Of a stretch of 50,700 nt of DNA, positions 17,822 through 26,148 are shown in pieces (position 1 is the first letter of the stretch; each line of letters opens with the position of its first letter). A program made the translations under genes and the position numbers. The notes beneath the pieces are model-generated. The model had not been told where the DNA came from, ran no database searches, and was given only the letters and a program-made list of their open reading frames with translations. The stretch is taken from NCBI GenBank assembly GCA_021787845.1, contig JAJYLH010000045.1, positions 1-50,700 on the forward strand, read 5' to 3'. The stretch comes from Myxococcales bacterium (GTDB taxonomy: Bacteria; Myxococcota; Myxococcia; Myxococcales; JAJYLH01).

Positions 17822-20243
17822 ATGACCGCTTCCGCTCCTGCCCCCCACGCCACGGGCCGCCGCGCCCGCGCCTCCGAAAGGACGACCGCCATGACCGCTC
17901 CCGCCTACCTCGCAACAACCAGCCGCACCGGTACCGCCCCCCCCCTGCCACACCTGGCCGGCTAGGGCGCTCCTGGTGGCCGTCGCGCTCGCCGGGCTCG
18001 GGTCGGCCGCGTGCACCTTCAGCATCGAGCCAGCGAAGACGACGACGACGGTCGGCAGCCCAGTTCCCATCACGGTCAGTTCTAACGCTGCGGGCGCCGC
18101 CGAGGTCTCGGTCGAGGATCCGACGAGCGGCGCTCACTTCATCCTCCCCGATGGCGGCACCGCCACGGACATCACCTGCGCGACGAACGCACCGTGCACG
18201 ACCCTCGTTTCAACCAATCCCAATATCGGCCAGGTCCAGGTCAACGCGAGCGGCGAGGCGACATCGCTCGGTCTTCAGCTCACAGATTCCACGACGCTGC
18301 GTGTCGACTGTTGTTTTACCGGCGCCAATCCGTACAACGAGCCGTGCGGCACCGACGCAGACTGCTGCGATGGCGAGCACTGTCAGGACGGTGCGTGCGT
18401 GGATGGCCCCGCGACGGACCGTACGTCCCAGCGGTCCCTCTGCGGAAGCGTGTGCAAGTACACCCATGCGGACGACACGCAGAATTGCGGCGGCTGTGGC
18501 CCGTGGGACCTGACCAACGGCAAGCAGCAGTACGGCTGTGGCACTAATCAAATCTGCGTCAACGGCAATTGCGAGGCCAACCCTTGCCCGCCAGCGGACC
18601 AGGTCGATACCAGCAACCCGTGCATGACCTACGCCTGCGACCAGACGACAGGCTACGTACCGACCTACACACCCATCTATGACCCGGCCAAGACTACGTG
18701 CGGTTGGGATGGCTCGGACGTGACCTGCAACGCCGCCGGTCAGTGCGGCTGGCCTGCGACCTACCCGGCCTGCAACACGGACTGGACGCCGCTTCAGATG
18801 CAGCAGTGGTCGTTCGGCAAGGTCCAATGGGCGCTCGCGAACATCGCTAAGCTGCCAGTCGACGGCGCGGGAAATCCTTACATCTCGGTCGACACCGATT
18901 GCGATCGCCCGGACGACTACCGAGCGACGTTCACGGTCGACTCGTCGTCGCCCACAGGCTACGCCGTCGCCGAAGAGACGAACGACTTCAATAACGACGG
19001 GACCAACGAGCTGGTCCGAACGTACACATCCACTTCCTTTGACATGATTGAGAAAGACATCGGGACTCACGACATCGTCGAGCACTGGCACATGACCCAC
19101 GACCCGGCGTACCGGGACTCGGACACGGAAATCCTCGTTGTCGACGAGAAGTTCCCGGGGGGCGGAGTCCCGGCCTTCCAGATGACCTACACCGTGGACG
19201 TCGACCCGTCGGCAGCAGACCCCGAGGGTGAGGTTCTGCCGGTGACCTTGGTTACCGATGGCACATCGAGTGGTACCTACTCGGACACCAACGGGACCTA
19301 CAACGGCAAGTTCGACGGGAACTTCGACGGCACCGATGACGCCGCAGACAGCACGTCGATTCCCTACTGGATCTTCGACAGTGCGCCGGACCTGAGCGTC
19401 GACAACGACTGGCCGAACCGTAATCCGGACGGCACTTCGACCACTTGCGCGGACTATGACCACCTGACCGGCTCGACTTCGTCGCTAGACAACAACCAGG
19501 CTCAGGACGCTTTCAAATCGGTGATGAACAACGGCTACAAATGCCTTAACCAGATGAACCCCCAGTGGGCAGGGAAGCTGCGAAGCGCCTGGAAGCACTA
19601 CTCCATCCGGTGCGTCTTGCAGATACCAAGTGACAACGGGTATCAGGTTGGCGCTGCGGCTGTTTCCGAAGCCCAGGTAACGACGCATTGGTGGACATGG
19701 CTTGTCAATCTATTCAGCCGGGCACCGACGGGCGCAATTGAGTGGCAAGCTGGGTTTCCGGTCACCGAGAACTGGCTCCTCCACGAGATGCTGCATCTAG
19801 CGACCGGAGTCGGTCACGCGGACCCGACCGAAAGCGACCCGTCGGACCAGATCATCGGTTGCGCGACCGCCTGTTTCGCAGATACCACGAACCATCGCGA
19901 TTCGACGAGGCAACGGTGCGCCGCTTGCATCGGTCCGAGCGTCGGGGCTTGTGATCCAAGATGCGATTTTGTCAACCCGGTCACTGGACAGAAGCTCGAG
20001 GACGATTGCGCCTCGACGCCCTGCCGGGGGCGCAACTACTGTGAGTGTCCGCAGTGCTCGGCAATAGCGGGGGGAATCCCCGGTTACTACCCGACGGTGG
20101 GTGAGTGCAACACGGCCTGCACCATGTCGAATGGCCTGGCCTGTCCCGGTGGCGAGGTGATCTGTGGCCCAGCCCCATCGAACGTCGTGAGCCCGTGCGA
20201 AAAGGGCAATTGCCAAGAATGCAATTCTAATGGCGGCTGCTGA
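17822..20243 (+). CDS. Secreted Cys-rich putative zinc metalloprotease, apparently frameshifted
   Basis: The only good start is ATG 17822, preceded by AGGAGG. That frame stops at 17963, but a run of nine C (17937-17945) lies before it; with one C fewer it joins a frame open to 20243, and the join creates a signal segment ARALLVAVALAGLGSAAC. The downstream part is about 755 residues: Cys-rich motifs (CGTDADCCDGEHCQDGAC), a long middle domain, then HEMLHLATGVGH (19782-19817), an HExxH zinc site with a possible third histidine, one residue longer than the metzincin spacing, and a Cys-rich tail. Protease function is inference. The last base of its TGA stop is the A of the next ATG. Sequencing error in the C tract is the simplest explanation; real slippage is possible. 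Confidence 0.7.
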
Positions 20244-21118
20244 TGGACCGCACTGTCGAACCGCGACCCGCACACAAGCCTCGCCTGCTTCGATGGGTCG
20301 TACTTGTGATCCTTGTCTTCACCGTGCTGCTCGGATACTCCAGGTTTCGCGGGTGGCTGTCGGGTAGCCTAGTTAACGCATCGCCACCACGCGTTCCCCT
20401 GGAGTACTTCCCTGAGACGGACATCTTTCCGCCTTCTCAAAGTGTTCTGCCGCTGAACCCGCGAATTCGCTTTTTCCGCTCGCTGCCGAACGACACGGTC
20501 GGTCCTCTTGCGCTCGTTTCATCGACTGAGACAGTTTCTTTGCACCAGATCCAGCGGATCAGGATTGGCAGTTGGGAAGGGACAGTATACCGACCGTCGT
20601 CTGCCTTGCTACCCAATACAACTTACGGCCTCTTCAGGACGTCGGTCAAGCCGCCAGAATCGATGGCCACCTGGCGAACCGGCTTTCAAGAGGAGCCGGG
20701 TCCTCAGCCCCCTTGCACTTCGTTTCGGGCGGTCGCCCTCGTGGCTGCGAGTGCCTATGATGCGCCCAGCCTCCTCGCGTTCATTCCCAATTGTCCGAGC
20801 GCATGGGGCGCCTGGGTCGAAATCCAGTCACTCTCGAGCAAAACGATGCGCAGGATACTGCTGACATTCCCCCATCGGTCCGCCTGGTACACCTGGCTAA
20901 CCGATTTCAAACAGGTCGACAAGCACGGTCGCCCGCGTTCGGACTTCAGGATCGGAGAAACCTATCGAGTTACAGTTATCCCCATCGGCGCACCTGGCGA
21001 AGGGCCTCCGTCCGAGACGACCTTTACCATTCCGAAGCCGAGTCGCTTGAAGCTCTGGTGGGACGACACGACCGATTCCTTGCGCGACTGGCTGGTGCGA
21101 CATGGCTTCCATGGCTGA
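20243..21118 (+). CDS. Membrane-anchored envelope protein of unknown function
   Basis: The 291-residue protein has a basic N-terminus and one transmembrane helix (about 17-34: WVVLVILVFTVLLGYSRF) with the remainder presumably outside the cytoplasmic membrane. The exported part is rich in beta-strand patterns and looks like one or two Ig/fibronectin-like domains (NTTYGLFRTSV, GETYRVTVIPIG, PPSETTFTI), ending in a Trp-rich helix. The ATG overlaps the TGA of the preceding gene (TGATG), so it is translationally coupled. Its gene lies between the putative protease and two SUMF1-like lipoproteins, suggesting a shared envelope role. The family was not recognised. Confidence 0.8.
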   Translation: MDRTVEPRPAHKPRLLRWVVLVILVFTVLLGYSRFRGWLSGSLVNASPPRVPLEYFPETDIFPPSQSVLPLNPRIRFFRSLPNDTVGPLALVSSTETVSLHQIQRIRIGSWEGTVYRPSSALLPNTTYGLFRTSVKPPESMATWRTGFQEEPGPQPPCTSFRAVALVAASAYDAPSLLAFIPNCPSAWGAWVEIQSLSSKTMRRILLTFPHRSAWYTWLTDFKQVDKHGRPRSDFRIGETYRVTVIPIGAPGEGPPSETTFTIPKPSRLKLWWDDTTDSLRDWLVRHGFHG

Positions 21119-21167
21119 ACGCGAAACCGGATGGAACCGGGGGGCCTGCGAGCAAGGTCGTGGCGTG

Positions 21168-22505
21168 ATGTACATTCTCCTTGCGATTCTCGCGGTCACG
21201 CCTGTTGCTTGCCAACGGGGGAAGTGCCCAAACTGCTGCAAGACCGACAAGGATTGTGGCACCGGCCGATACTGCGACAACGGCGCCTGCACCCACTGCT
21301 CGCTCACGAGAGCGGACCACTGTGGGACGGCCAAGTCCGCTGCCGGGTGCGAGGACTGTCCAACGGCTACGCCGATGTGCTCGTTCGGGGCGTGCGTCTG
21401 CACCTCCGACAAGACTTGCGGCACGGGGAAGTACTGTCGCGACGGCGCCTGTGTTCCGTGCTCGGACACGGACGCCAATCGATGCGGAACCGCGTCGTCT
21501 CCGGCAGGCTGCGTCGCTTGCTCTGGCAACAAGCCTTACTGCGAGAAGGGAGTTTGCGGTGGGTGCGAAGTCGGCTACGTCCCGGTTCTTCCGGGGACGT
21601 TCGCGATGGGATCTCCGCCGAGCGAGCCTCGAGATCAACAATACGCGCTTGATGAGACTCAACATCAGGTGACGTTGACCCGCGGGTTCTGCATGAAGGC
21701 GACTGATGTGACCCAGGGCGAATGGCAGTCGCTGATGAGGAACAATCCGTCCTTCTTCACGAGTTGCGGTCCGAGTTGCCCAGTCGAGACGGTTTCCTGG
21801 TGGGATGCCGTTGCCTACCTGAACGCGCTGTCGGAGAGCAAGGGCCTTTCGACATGCTACGAGGTGTCCGGCTGCACCGGCGTCGTCGGCAGCGGCTGCA
21901 CAACTCCTGGTTTCTGCTGGGGGGACTATCGCTGTGCCAACGTCGCCTTTGCTGGTTTAGATTGTCCGGGTTACCGGCTTCCCACGGAGGCCGAATGGGA
22001 GTACGCGGCGCGCGCGGGGACCTCGACGGCGACGTACAACGGCACGATGGATCAGGCGCATCTGAACTGCGAGGAGCCCAACCCGGTCCTGGACCCGATC
22101 GCCTGGTTCTGCGGGAACAGCGACGCGACCTACACGCCTCCGGTTGACTGCGCAGAGCTGGTTCAGGGCACCACGCTGAAGTCGTGCGGAACTCAGCCTT
22201 TAGGCAAGAAGGAGCCTAATGCCTGGGGACTCTATGACATGCTTGGGAACGTCGACCAGTGGGTTTGGGACTCGTACAAGGGCTACACCAAAGAACCGGT
22301 GACCGATCCGATCGGCCCGTTGTCTGGTGTTGCGGTGGACGAGCGGGACTTTCGCGGCGGCGCTTTCGACGAGGATGCTGTTGAACTGCGAGCCGCGCGT
22401 CGAGGCGCCCAACCCTCGATTGCGCGCCTTCTTCTCCGAGGCTTCCGGCCCGTTCGAACGGCTTCCGGGTTGGGCGCAAGCTCGTCCTCGACACCGCCGC
22501 CATGA
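21168..22505 (+). CDS. SUMF1/PvdO-like lipoprotein with Cys-rich module (copy 1)
   Basis: The 445-residue protein starts with a lipoprotein signal (MYILLAILAVTPVAC, Cys15), then two rounds of a Cys-rich module (CGTGRYCDNGACTHCS, HCGTA, AGCEDC, CSFGACVC), then a formylglycine-enzyme-like domain from about residue 140 to the end (GTFAMGSPPSE, CPVETVSWWDAVAYLN, YRLPTEAEWEYAARAGTS, NAWGLYDMLGNVDQWVWD, GFRPVR). The catalytic Cys pair of true formylglycine-generating enzymes, expected shortly before the GFRPVR end, is absent, so catalysis of that type is unlikely. The inner ATG was chosen because it begins the signal peptide; the frame is open to 21102. Followed by a paralogue with ATGA overlap. 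Confidence 0.85.
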   Translation: MYILLAILAVTPVACQRGKCPNCCKTDKDCGTGRYCDNGACTHCSLTRADHCGTAKSAAGCEDCPTATPMCSFGACVCTSDKTCGTGKYCRDGACVPCSDTDANRCGTASSPAGCVACSGNKPYCEKGVCGGCEVGYVPVLPGTFAMGSPPSEPRDQQYALDETQHQVTLTRGFCMKATDVTQGEWQSLMRNNPSFFTSCGPSCPVETVSWWDAVAYLNALSESKGLSTCYEVSGCTGVVGSGCTTPGFCWGDYRCANVAFAGLDCPGYRLPTEAEWEYAARAGTSTATYNGTMDQAHLNCEEPNPVLDPIAWFCGNSDATYTPPVDCAELVQGTTLKSCGTQPLGKKEPNAWGLYDMLGNVDQWVWDSYKGYTKEPVTDPIGPLSGVAVDERDFRGGAFDEDAVELRAARRGAQPSIARLLLRGFRPVRTASGLGASSSSTPPP

Positions 22506-23863
22506 GGATGTCGATGCCGAAGAGCCCTTGGATTTTCGATTCGTTGTCTGTGATCCTGGGAGCCTTAGTGCTCGTGTCGCGTGCCGCCTGCACCACGAGT
22601 TTTCCGAAGGCGTGCACGAGCGACGTCACCTGCGGCGACGGCATGTACTGCGACACCGTCGGCTCCTGCGATTACTGCTCGCTCTCCGATGCCAAGCACT
22701 GCGGCACACCCACATCGCCCGCTGGCTGCACGGCTTGCTCAAAGGAGATGCCCACCTGCTCGGCGGGCGCGTGCGTTTGCACCTCGGACAAGAGCTGCGG
22801 TCTCGGGAAGGTCTGCCGCCAGGGCGCGTGCCTGCCATGCTCGCTCACCGCCGCGGACCAATGCGGAGGGTCGTCGAATCTGATCTGCGATGTCTGCTCG
22901 GGAAGCACGCCGTTCTGCTCGGGCGGTGTCTGCACGGGATGCCCAACAGGGTACGTGCCGATTCTGCCAGGAACCTTCACGATCGGCGCCGCAGACAGCG
23001 AGTTCCCGACCGGGACCTACCACGCGGATGATGAGACCCGACATCAGGTCACGCTCACCCGCGGCTTCTGCATGAAGGCGACGGACGTGACGCAGGAGGA
23101 GTGGCACTCGGCGATGGGAAACTATCCGTCCTACTTCACGGCCTGCGGAGTCCGTTGCCCGGTCGAGCAGGTGTCGTGGTGGGATGCCCTCGCGTACCTG
23201 AACACCCTCTCACGCGACCAGAGTCTGCCGCAATGCTACACGCTAACCGGGTGCGCAGGCAGTCCGGGGACCGGTTGTGCACCCGGAGAATCCAGCGAAT
23301 GCGGGAACGAGACGAGCTGCCCCGACTGCAAGGGCAATTTCACATGCCAAGGCGTGAAGTTCGCTGGGCTCGACTGCCCTGGCTTACGGTTGCCGACGGA
23401 AGCAGAGTGGGAGTTTGCCGCCCGTGCTGGAACCACGGCGGCGACCTACAACGGCACGATCGACGAGGCTCACCTTCACTGCGAGCAGCCCAACTCAGTG
23501 CTAGACCCCATCGCCTCATTTTGCGGCGACAGCGCGGCGACCTATCTGGGTGCCTTCCATCTGACCACATGGAACATCGACACAACCTGCGGGCCGGAGC
23601 CTGTCGGGGGGAAGAAGGCGAACGCTTGGGGCTTGTACGACATGCTCGGAGACGTGAACCAATGGTGCTGGGATTATTACGGTGCCTATCCGACGGGTCC
23701 GGTGACCGATCCACTGGGTCCCGTAACGGGCAATAGCCGGGTCTTACGCGGTGGCTCTTGGGATGACGAAGCCCAAGACGAACGCTCGGCCAGCCGTGGC
23801 GGGCTGGAACCCGAGTCCCGCTGGTTCGACATCGGGTTTCGGCCGGTTCGGACAGCACCGTAG
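22502..23863 (+). CDS. SUMF1/PvdO-like lipoprotein with Cys-rich module (copy 2)
   Basis: The 453-residue paralogue of the preceding gene is coupled to it by an ATGA overlap. It has a signal segment ending in VSRAAC, the same double Cys-rich module (CGDGMYCDTVGSCDYCS, HCGTP, AGCTAC, GACVC, then CGLGKVCRQGACLPCS) and the same C-terminal domain (GTFTIGAADSE, CPVEQVSWWDALAYLN, LRLPTEAEWEFAARAGTT, NAWGLYDMLGDVNQWCWDYY, RVLRGGSWDDEA, GFRPVR). As in copy 1, no Cys pair is seen in the RGGSW...GFRPVR segment. An insert with two extra CxxC-like pairs (CGNETSCPDC) distinguishes it. Last gene of the operon, convergent with an aminotransferase. Confidence 0.87.
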   Translation: MRMSMPKSPWIFDSLSVILGALVLVSRAACTTSFPKACTSDVTCGDGMYCDTVGSCDYCSLSDAKHCGTPTSPAGCTACSKEMPTCSAGACVCTSDKSCGLGKVCRQGACLPCSLTAADQCGGSSNLICDVCSGSTPFCSGGVCTGCPTGYVPILPGTFTIGAADSEFPTGTYHADDETRHQVTLTRGFCMKATDVTQEEWHSAMGNYPSYFTACGVRCPVEQVSWWDALAYLNTLSRDQSLPQCYTLTGCAGSPGTGCAPGESSECGNETSCPDCKGNFTCQGVKFAGLDCPGLRLPTEAEWEFAARAGTTAATYNGTIDEAHLHCEQPNSVLDPIASFCGDSAATYLGAFHLTTWNIDTTCGPEPVGGKKANAWGLYDMLGDVNQWCWDYYGAYPTGPVTDPLGPVTGNSRVLRGGSWDDEAQDERSASRGGLEPESRWFDIGFRPVRTAP

Positions 23864-23947
23864 GCGGAGGTGCTCGAGCCTTGGCGGGCGACGGCTCTCG
23901 ACCCTGTCGACGCTCATCAGAAAGCGCGCGAATCTGGACCGCGACCG

Positions 23948-25168
23948 TCAGGGAGCGGCGCGCGGCCCGCGCTCGTCGTTCAAGAGCTCCGCCAGCGCAG
24001 CCGCCAGGAGTCGATACTGCTCCGGATGGTTGTAGAGCTGCGCGGAAACCCGGAGGATGCGGTGCGGCCGGCGCGGCCAGGGCGACACCGGGACCTCGAT
24101 GCGGTGGCGTTCGAAGAGGGCCCGCTGGATCGGCTCGACGCCGTCGATACCCGCCGCCGCGTCCGCTGGCGCGTCGGGGAGCGGCAGGGCGGCCATCGAG
24201 CCGACCATCGACTCGGGGCAGGGCAGGGGGACCCCGACGGTGCTCGCGAGCGTCCGTCGCGCCGAAAGCGCGAGGGCTCGATTCGACTCCATCACCCCGC
24301 GCCAGCCGCGGTCGGTCATCCGCGCCATCGCCTCCAACGCGACGGGCACAGAGAGAAACGGCGTCGGGTCGCCGGTGCCGGTCCAGTCGAACTCGAGCCG
24401 GAACCGCGACCGGTCGGTCCGGCGGCTGTTGAAGCCGTGGCTGACGACGAGCGGATGCACCTTCGCGCGCCGGTCCTCGCGCACGTAGAGGAAGGCGGAA
24501 CCCTTCGGCGCGCACAGCCATTTGTGACAGTTGCCGGTGTAGTACGCGGCGCCGAGCTGGTCGAGCGCGAGCGGCACCATCCCTGGAGCGTGAGCGCCGT
24601 CGACCAGCACGTCGACGCCCCGGCCTTGCAGCTCCCGCACGATGCGCGCGACCGGCAGGACCAGCGCGGTCGGACTCGTCACGTGATCGACCAGCGCCAG
24701 CCGCGTGCGCGCCGTCGCCGCCTCGACGATGGCCTCGACCGCTCGCTCCTCGTCGCCGATGGGGAAGGGCACCGGCGCGACGACGACCCGCGCGCCCCAG
24801 CGCTTGGCGGCCGCGTCGAGCGCGTTGCGGCAAGCGTTGTACGCGTGATCGGTCGTCAAGAGCTCGTCGCCCGGTTCGAACGAGAGCGAAGCGAGGACGG
24901 TGTTGACGCCGGTGGTCGCGTTGGCGACGAACGCCAGCCCCACGGAGGTCGCCCCCAGGAAATCCGCCAGCGCCTGGCGCGCATCGTCGAGCCGGCCCTC
25001 CAACTCGCGGTCGAGGAACGTGATCGGCTCGCGCTCCATCGACGCGCGCAGCTCCGCCTGCGCCTGTCGAACTTCCCGAGGGCACGCCCCGAACGAGCCG
25101 TGGTTGAGAAACGTGACGGTCGGATCGAGCGTCCAGCGTTCAGCGAGGGAGCCAGTCATGTCCAGCAT
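23948..25168 (-). CDS. PLP-dependent class V aminotransferase (isopenicillin-N epimerase-like)
   Basis: The 406-residue cytoplasmic enzyme has the fold-type I pattern: FLNHGSFGACP start, ANATTGVNTVL (cofactor phosphate loop), DHAYNACRNAL, the cofactor aspartate in LVDGAHAPG (Asp190) and the Schiff-base lysine in GNCHKWLCAPKGSAFL (Lys216). This matches the isopenicillin-N epimerase/cysteine-desulfurase-like branch, whose members act on varied amino acids; the substrate cannot be predicted. Length is typical. GAGG lies just before the chosen ATG at 25168, with a second ATG three codons in. It stands alone, convergent with the SUMF1-like operon. Confidence 0.92.
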   Translation of the reverse strand: MLDMTGSLAERWTLDPTVTFLNHGSFGACPREVRQAQAELRASMEREPITFLDRELEGRLDDARQALADFLGATSVGLAFVANATTGVNTVLASLSFEPGDELLTTDHAYNACRNALDAAAKRWGARVVVAPVPFPIGDEERAVEAIVEAATARTRLALVDHVTSPTALVLPVARIVRELQGRGVDVLVDGAHAPGMVPLALDQLGAAYYTGNCHKWLCAPKGSAFLYVREDRRAKVHPLVVSHGFNSRRTDRSRFRLEFDWTGTGDPTPFLSVPVALEAMARMTDRGWRGVMESNRALALSARRTLASTVGVPLPCPESMVGSMAALPLPDAPADAAAGIDGVEPIQRALFERHRIEVPVSPWPRRPHRILRVSAQLYNHPEQYRLLAAALAELLNDERGPRAAP

Positions 25169-25380
25169 CTTGCCTCAAGCGACGGTATCGGCGTTGTCCT
25201 CGGTCGGCGGCGACGAAGGCGCGAGGTTGATCCGGTTCTGTGGACATCCGCGTTAAGCCGCTCGGGAAACACGCCGCGCCGGAGCCCATGCTCGATCGCG
25301 CGCCGATGGCACCGCAGTGGCGATGCGCCTCGCATCGTTCCGGCGCTCCGCCACGTCGAGCCTCCGCCGGCGGATGGAGC

Positions 25381-25611
25381 GCCGACAGTAACCGGAATCC
25401 GGCCGACAGTAACCGGAATCCCGCCGACAGTAACCGGAATCCCGCCGACAGTAACCGGAATCCGGCCGACAGTGACCGGAATCCGGCCGACAGTAACCAG
25501 AATCCGGCCGACAGTAACCAGAATCCGGCCGACAGTAACCAGAATCCGGCCGACAGTGACCGGAATCCCGCCGACAGTGACCGGAATCCCGCCGACGGCG
25601 ATCGGACCCTC
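25381..25611. repeat. Tandem array, 10-11 units of exactly 21 bp (GCCGACAGTAACCGGAATCC type)
   Basis: The GCCGACAG start recurs every 21 bp from 25381 to 25570, with a decayed eleventh unit at 25591 and a further partial GCC-GGAC unit. Units differ mostly by A/G changes (AGTAACCGG, AGTGACCGG, AGTAACCAG). It reads open on both strands as 7-residue repeats, but no frame has a ribosome site or sensible ends. It lies upstream of the class V aminotransferase gene in a 980-bp gene-free region. It shares its 21-bp period, but not its sequence, with the array at 16142-16340. Confidence 0.8.
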
Positions 25612-25725
25612 GCCAGCAGTTCCCGGACCCCCGCCGCCCGTCTCGGGCGTCGTTGCTTCGAGTTCCCCACGTCATCCCACATCGTCGGCAAGTCCGCCGT
25701 CCGGGCCCTCCGGCTCACATGGAAC

Positions 25726-25743
25726 CATGCCTATCCGGTTGAC
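25726..25743. repeat. Isolated end of the CATG-type MITE-like family
   Basis: CATGCCTATCCGGTTGAC is identical to the right-end sequence of the element at 8731-8859 (read in reverse complement). It is followed by a degraded CGGACACGTCGGGT copy of the inner palindrome. No matching right end or flanking duplication was found, so this is probably a truncated element. Confidence 0.5.
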
Positions 25744-25835
25744 AGCTCGGCGCCGGACACGTCGGGTCGGATGCGGCGTCCCGGGCCGGCTCGAGCATTG
25801 AAGTGCCCGGGTCCGACATCGGCGAAGGATGGCTG

Positions 25836-25977
25836 TTAATCGTTGCGAAAGTATCTGCACCTCGCATCATCGGTCGTGGCACGGCGTCCCCGCCCGTGTA
25901 GCATTCGTTGTGGCTTTCACAGGCGAGGACGCCTGTGCCACGAGACCCCGACCGCAACTGCTTTCGCAACGATTAAT
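25836..25977. repeat. Inverted-repeat cassette with TTAATCGTTGCGAAAG ends
   Basis: Perfect 16-bp terminal inverted repeats bound a 142-bp unit whose interior is an inverted pair of the GGCACGGGCG / CGCCTGTGCCACG hairpin family. No flanking duplication is evident. Non-coding; located downstream of the giant Ig-like lipoprotein gene. Confidence 0.65.
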
Positions 25978-26017
25978 ATCCACTCATCCTACGCGGACTG
26001 ACGCCCGCAACCCAAAC

Positions 26018-26090
26018 CGTAGGATGGGTGGAGCGGAGCCCATCTGCGAGCGCCGCATGATGGGCTTCGCTGCGCTCTACCCATCCTACG
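26018..26090. repeat. CGTAGGATGGGTGGAGCG-type hairpin repeat
   Basis: CGTAGGATGGGTGGAGCG and its near reverse complement CGCTCTACCCATCCTACG enclose AGCCCATC / GATGGGCT, giving a long imperfect hairpin. Hairpins of this type (GTAGGATGGGT...) are dispersed in many proteobacterial genomes. It lies 58 bp beyond the stop of the Ig-like lipoprotein and may end or protect that transcript. Confidence 0.6.
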
Positions 26091-26148
26091 AGTCGGCGCT
26101 CGGCGTCGAGAATCTGCGCGCCGCGCGAGCCTTTCGAGGCTTGGTAGA

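Noticed and set aside
17607-17825. 72-codon frame overlapping the protease start in ATGA
   Set aside because: No ribosome site and a Pro/Arg/Asp-rich product typical of random GC-rich translation; kept only as a remark.
25240-25839. Open frame of about 199 codons made of ADSNRNP repeats
   Set aside because: It is a by-product of a 21-bp array, has no ribosome site, and frames on the other strand stay open equally well.
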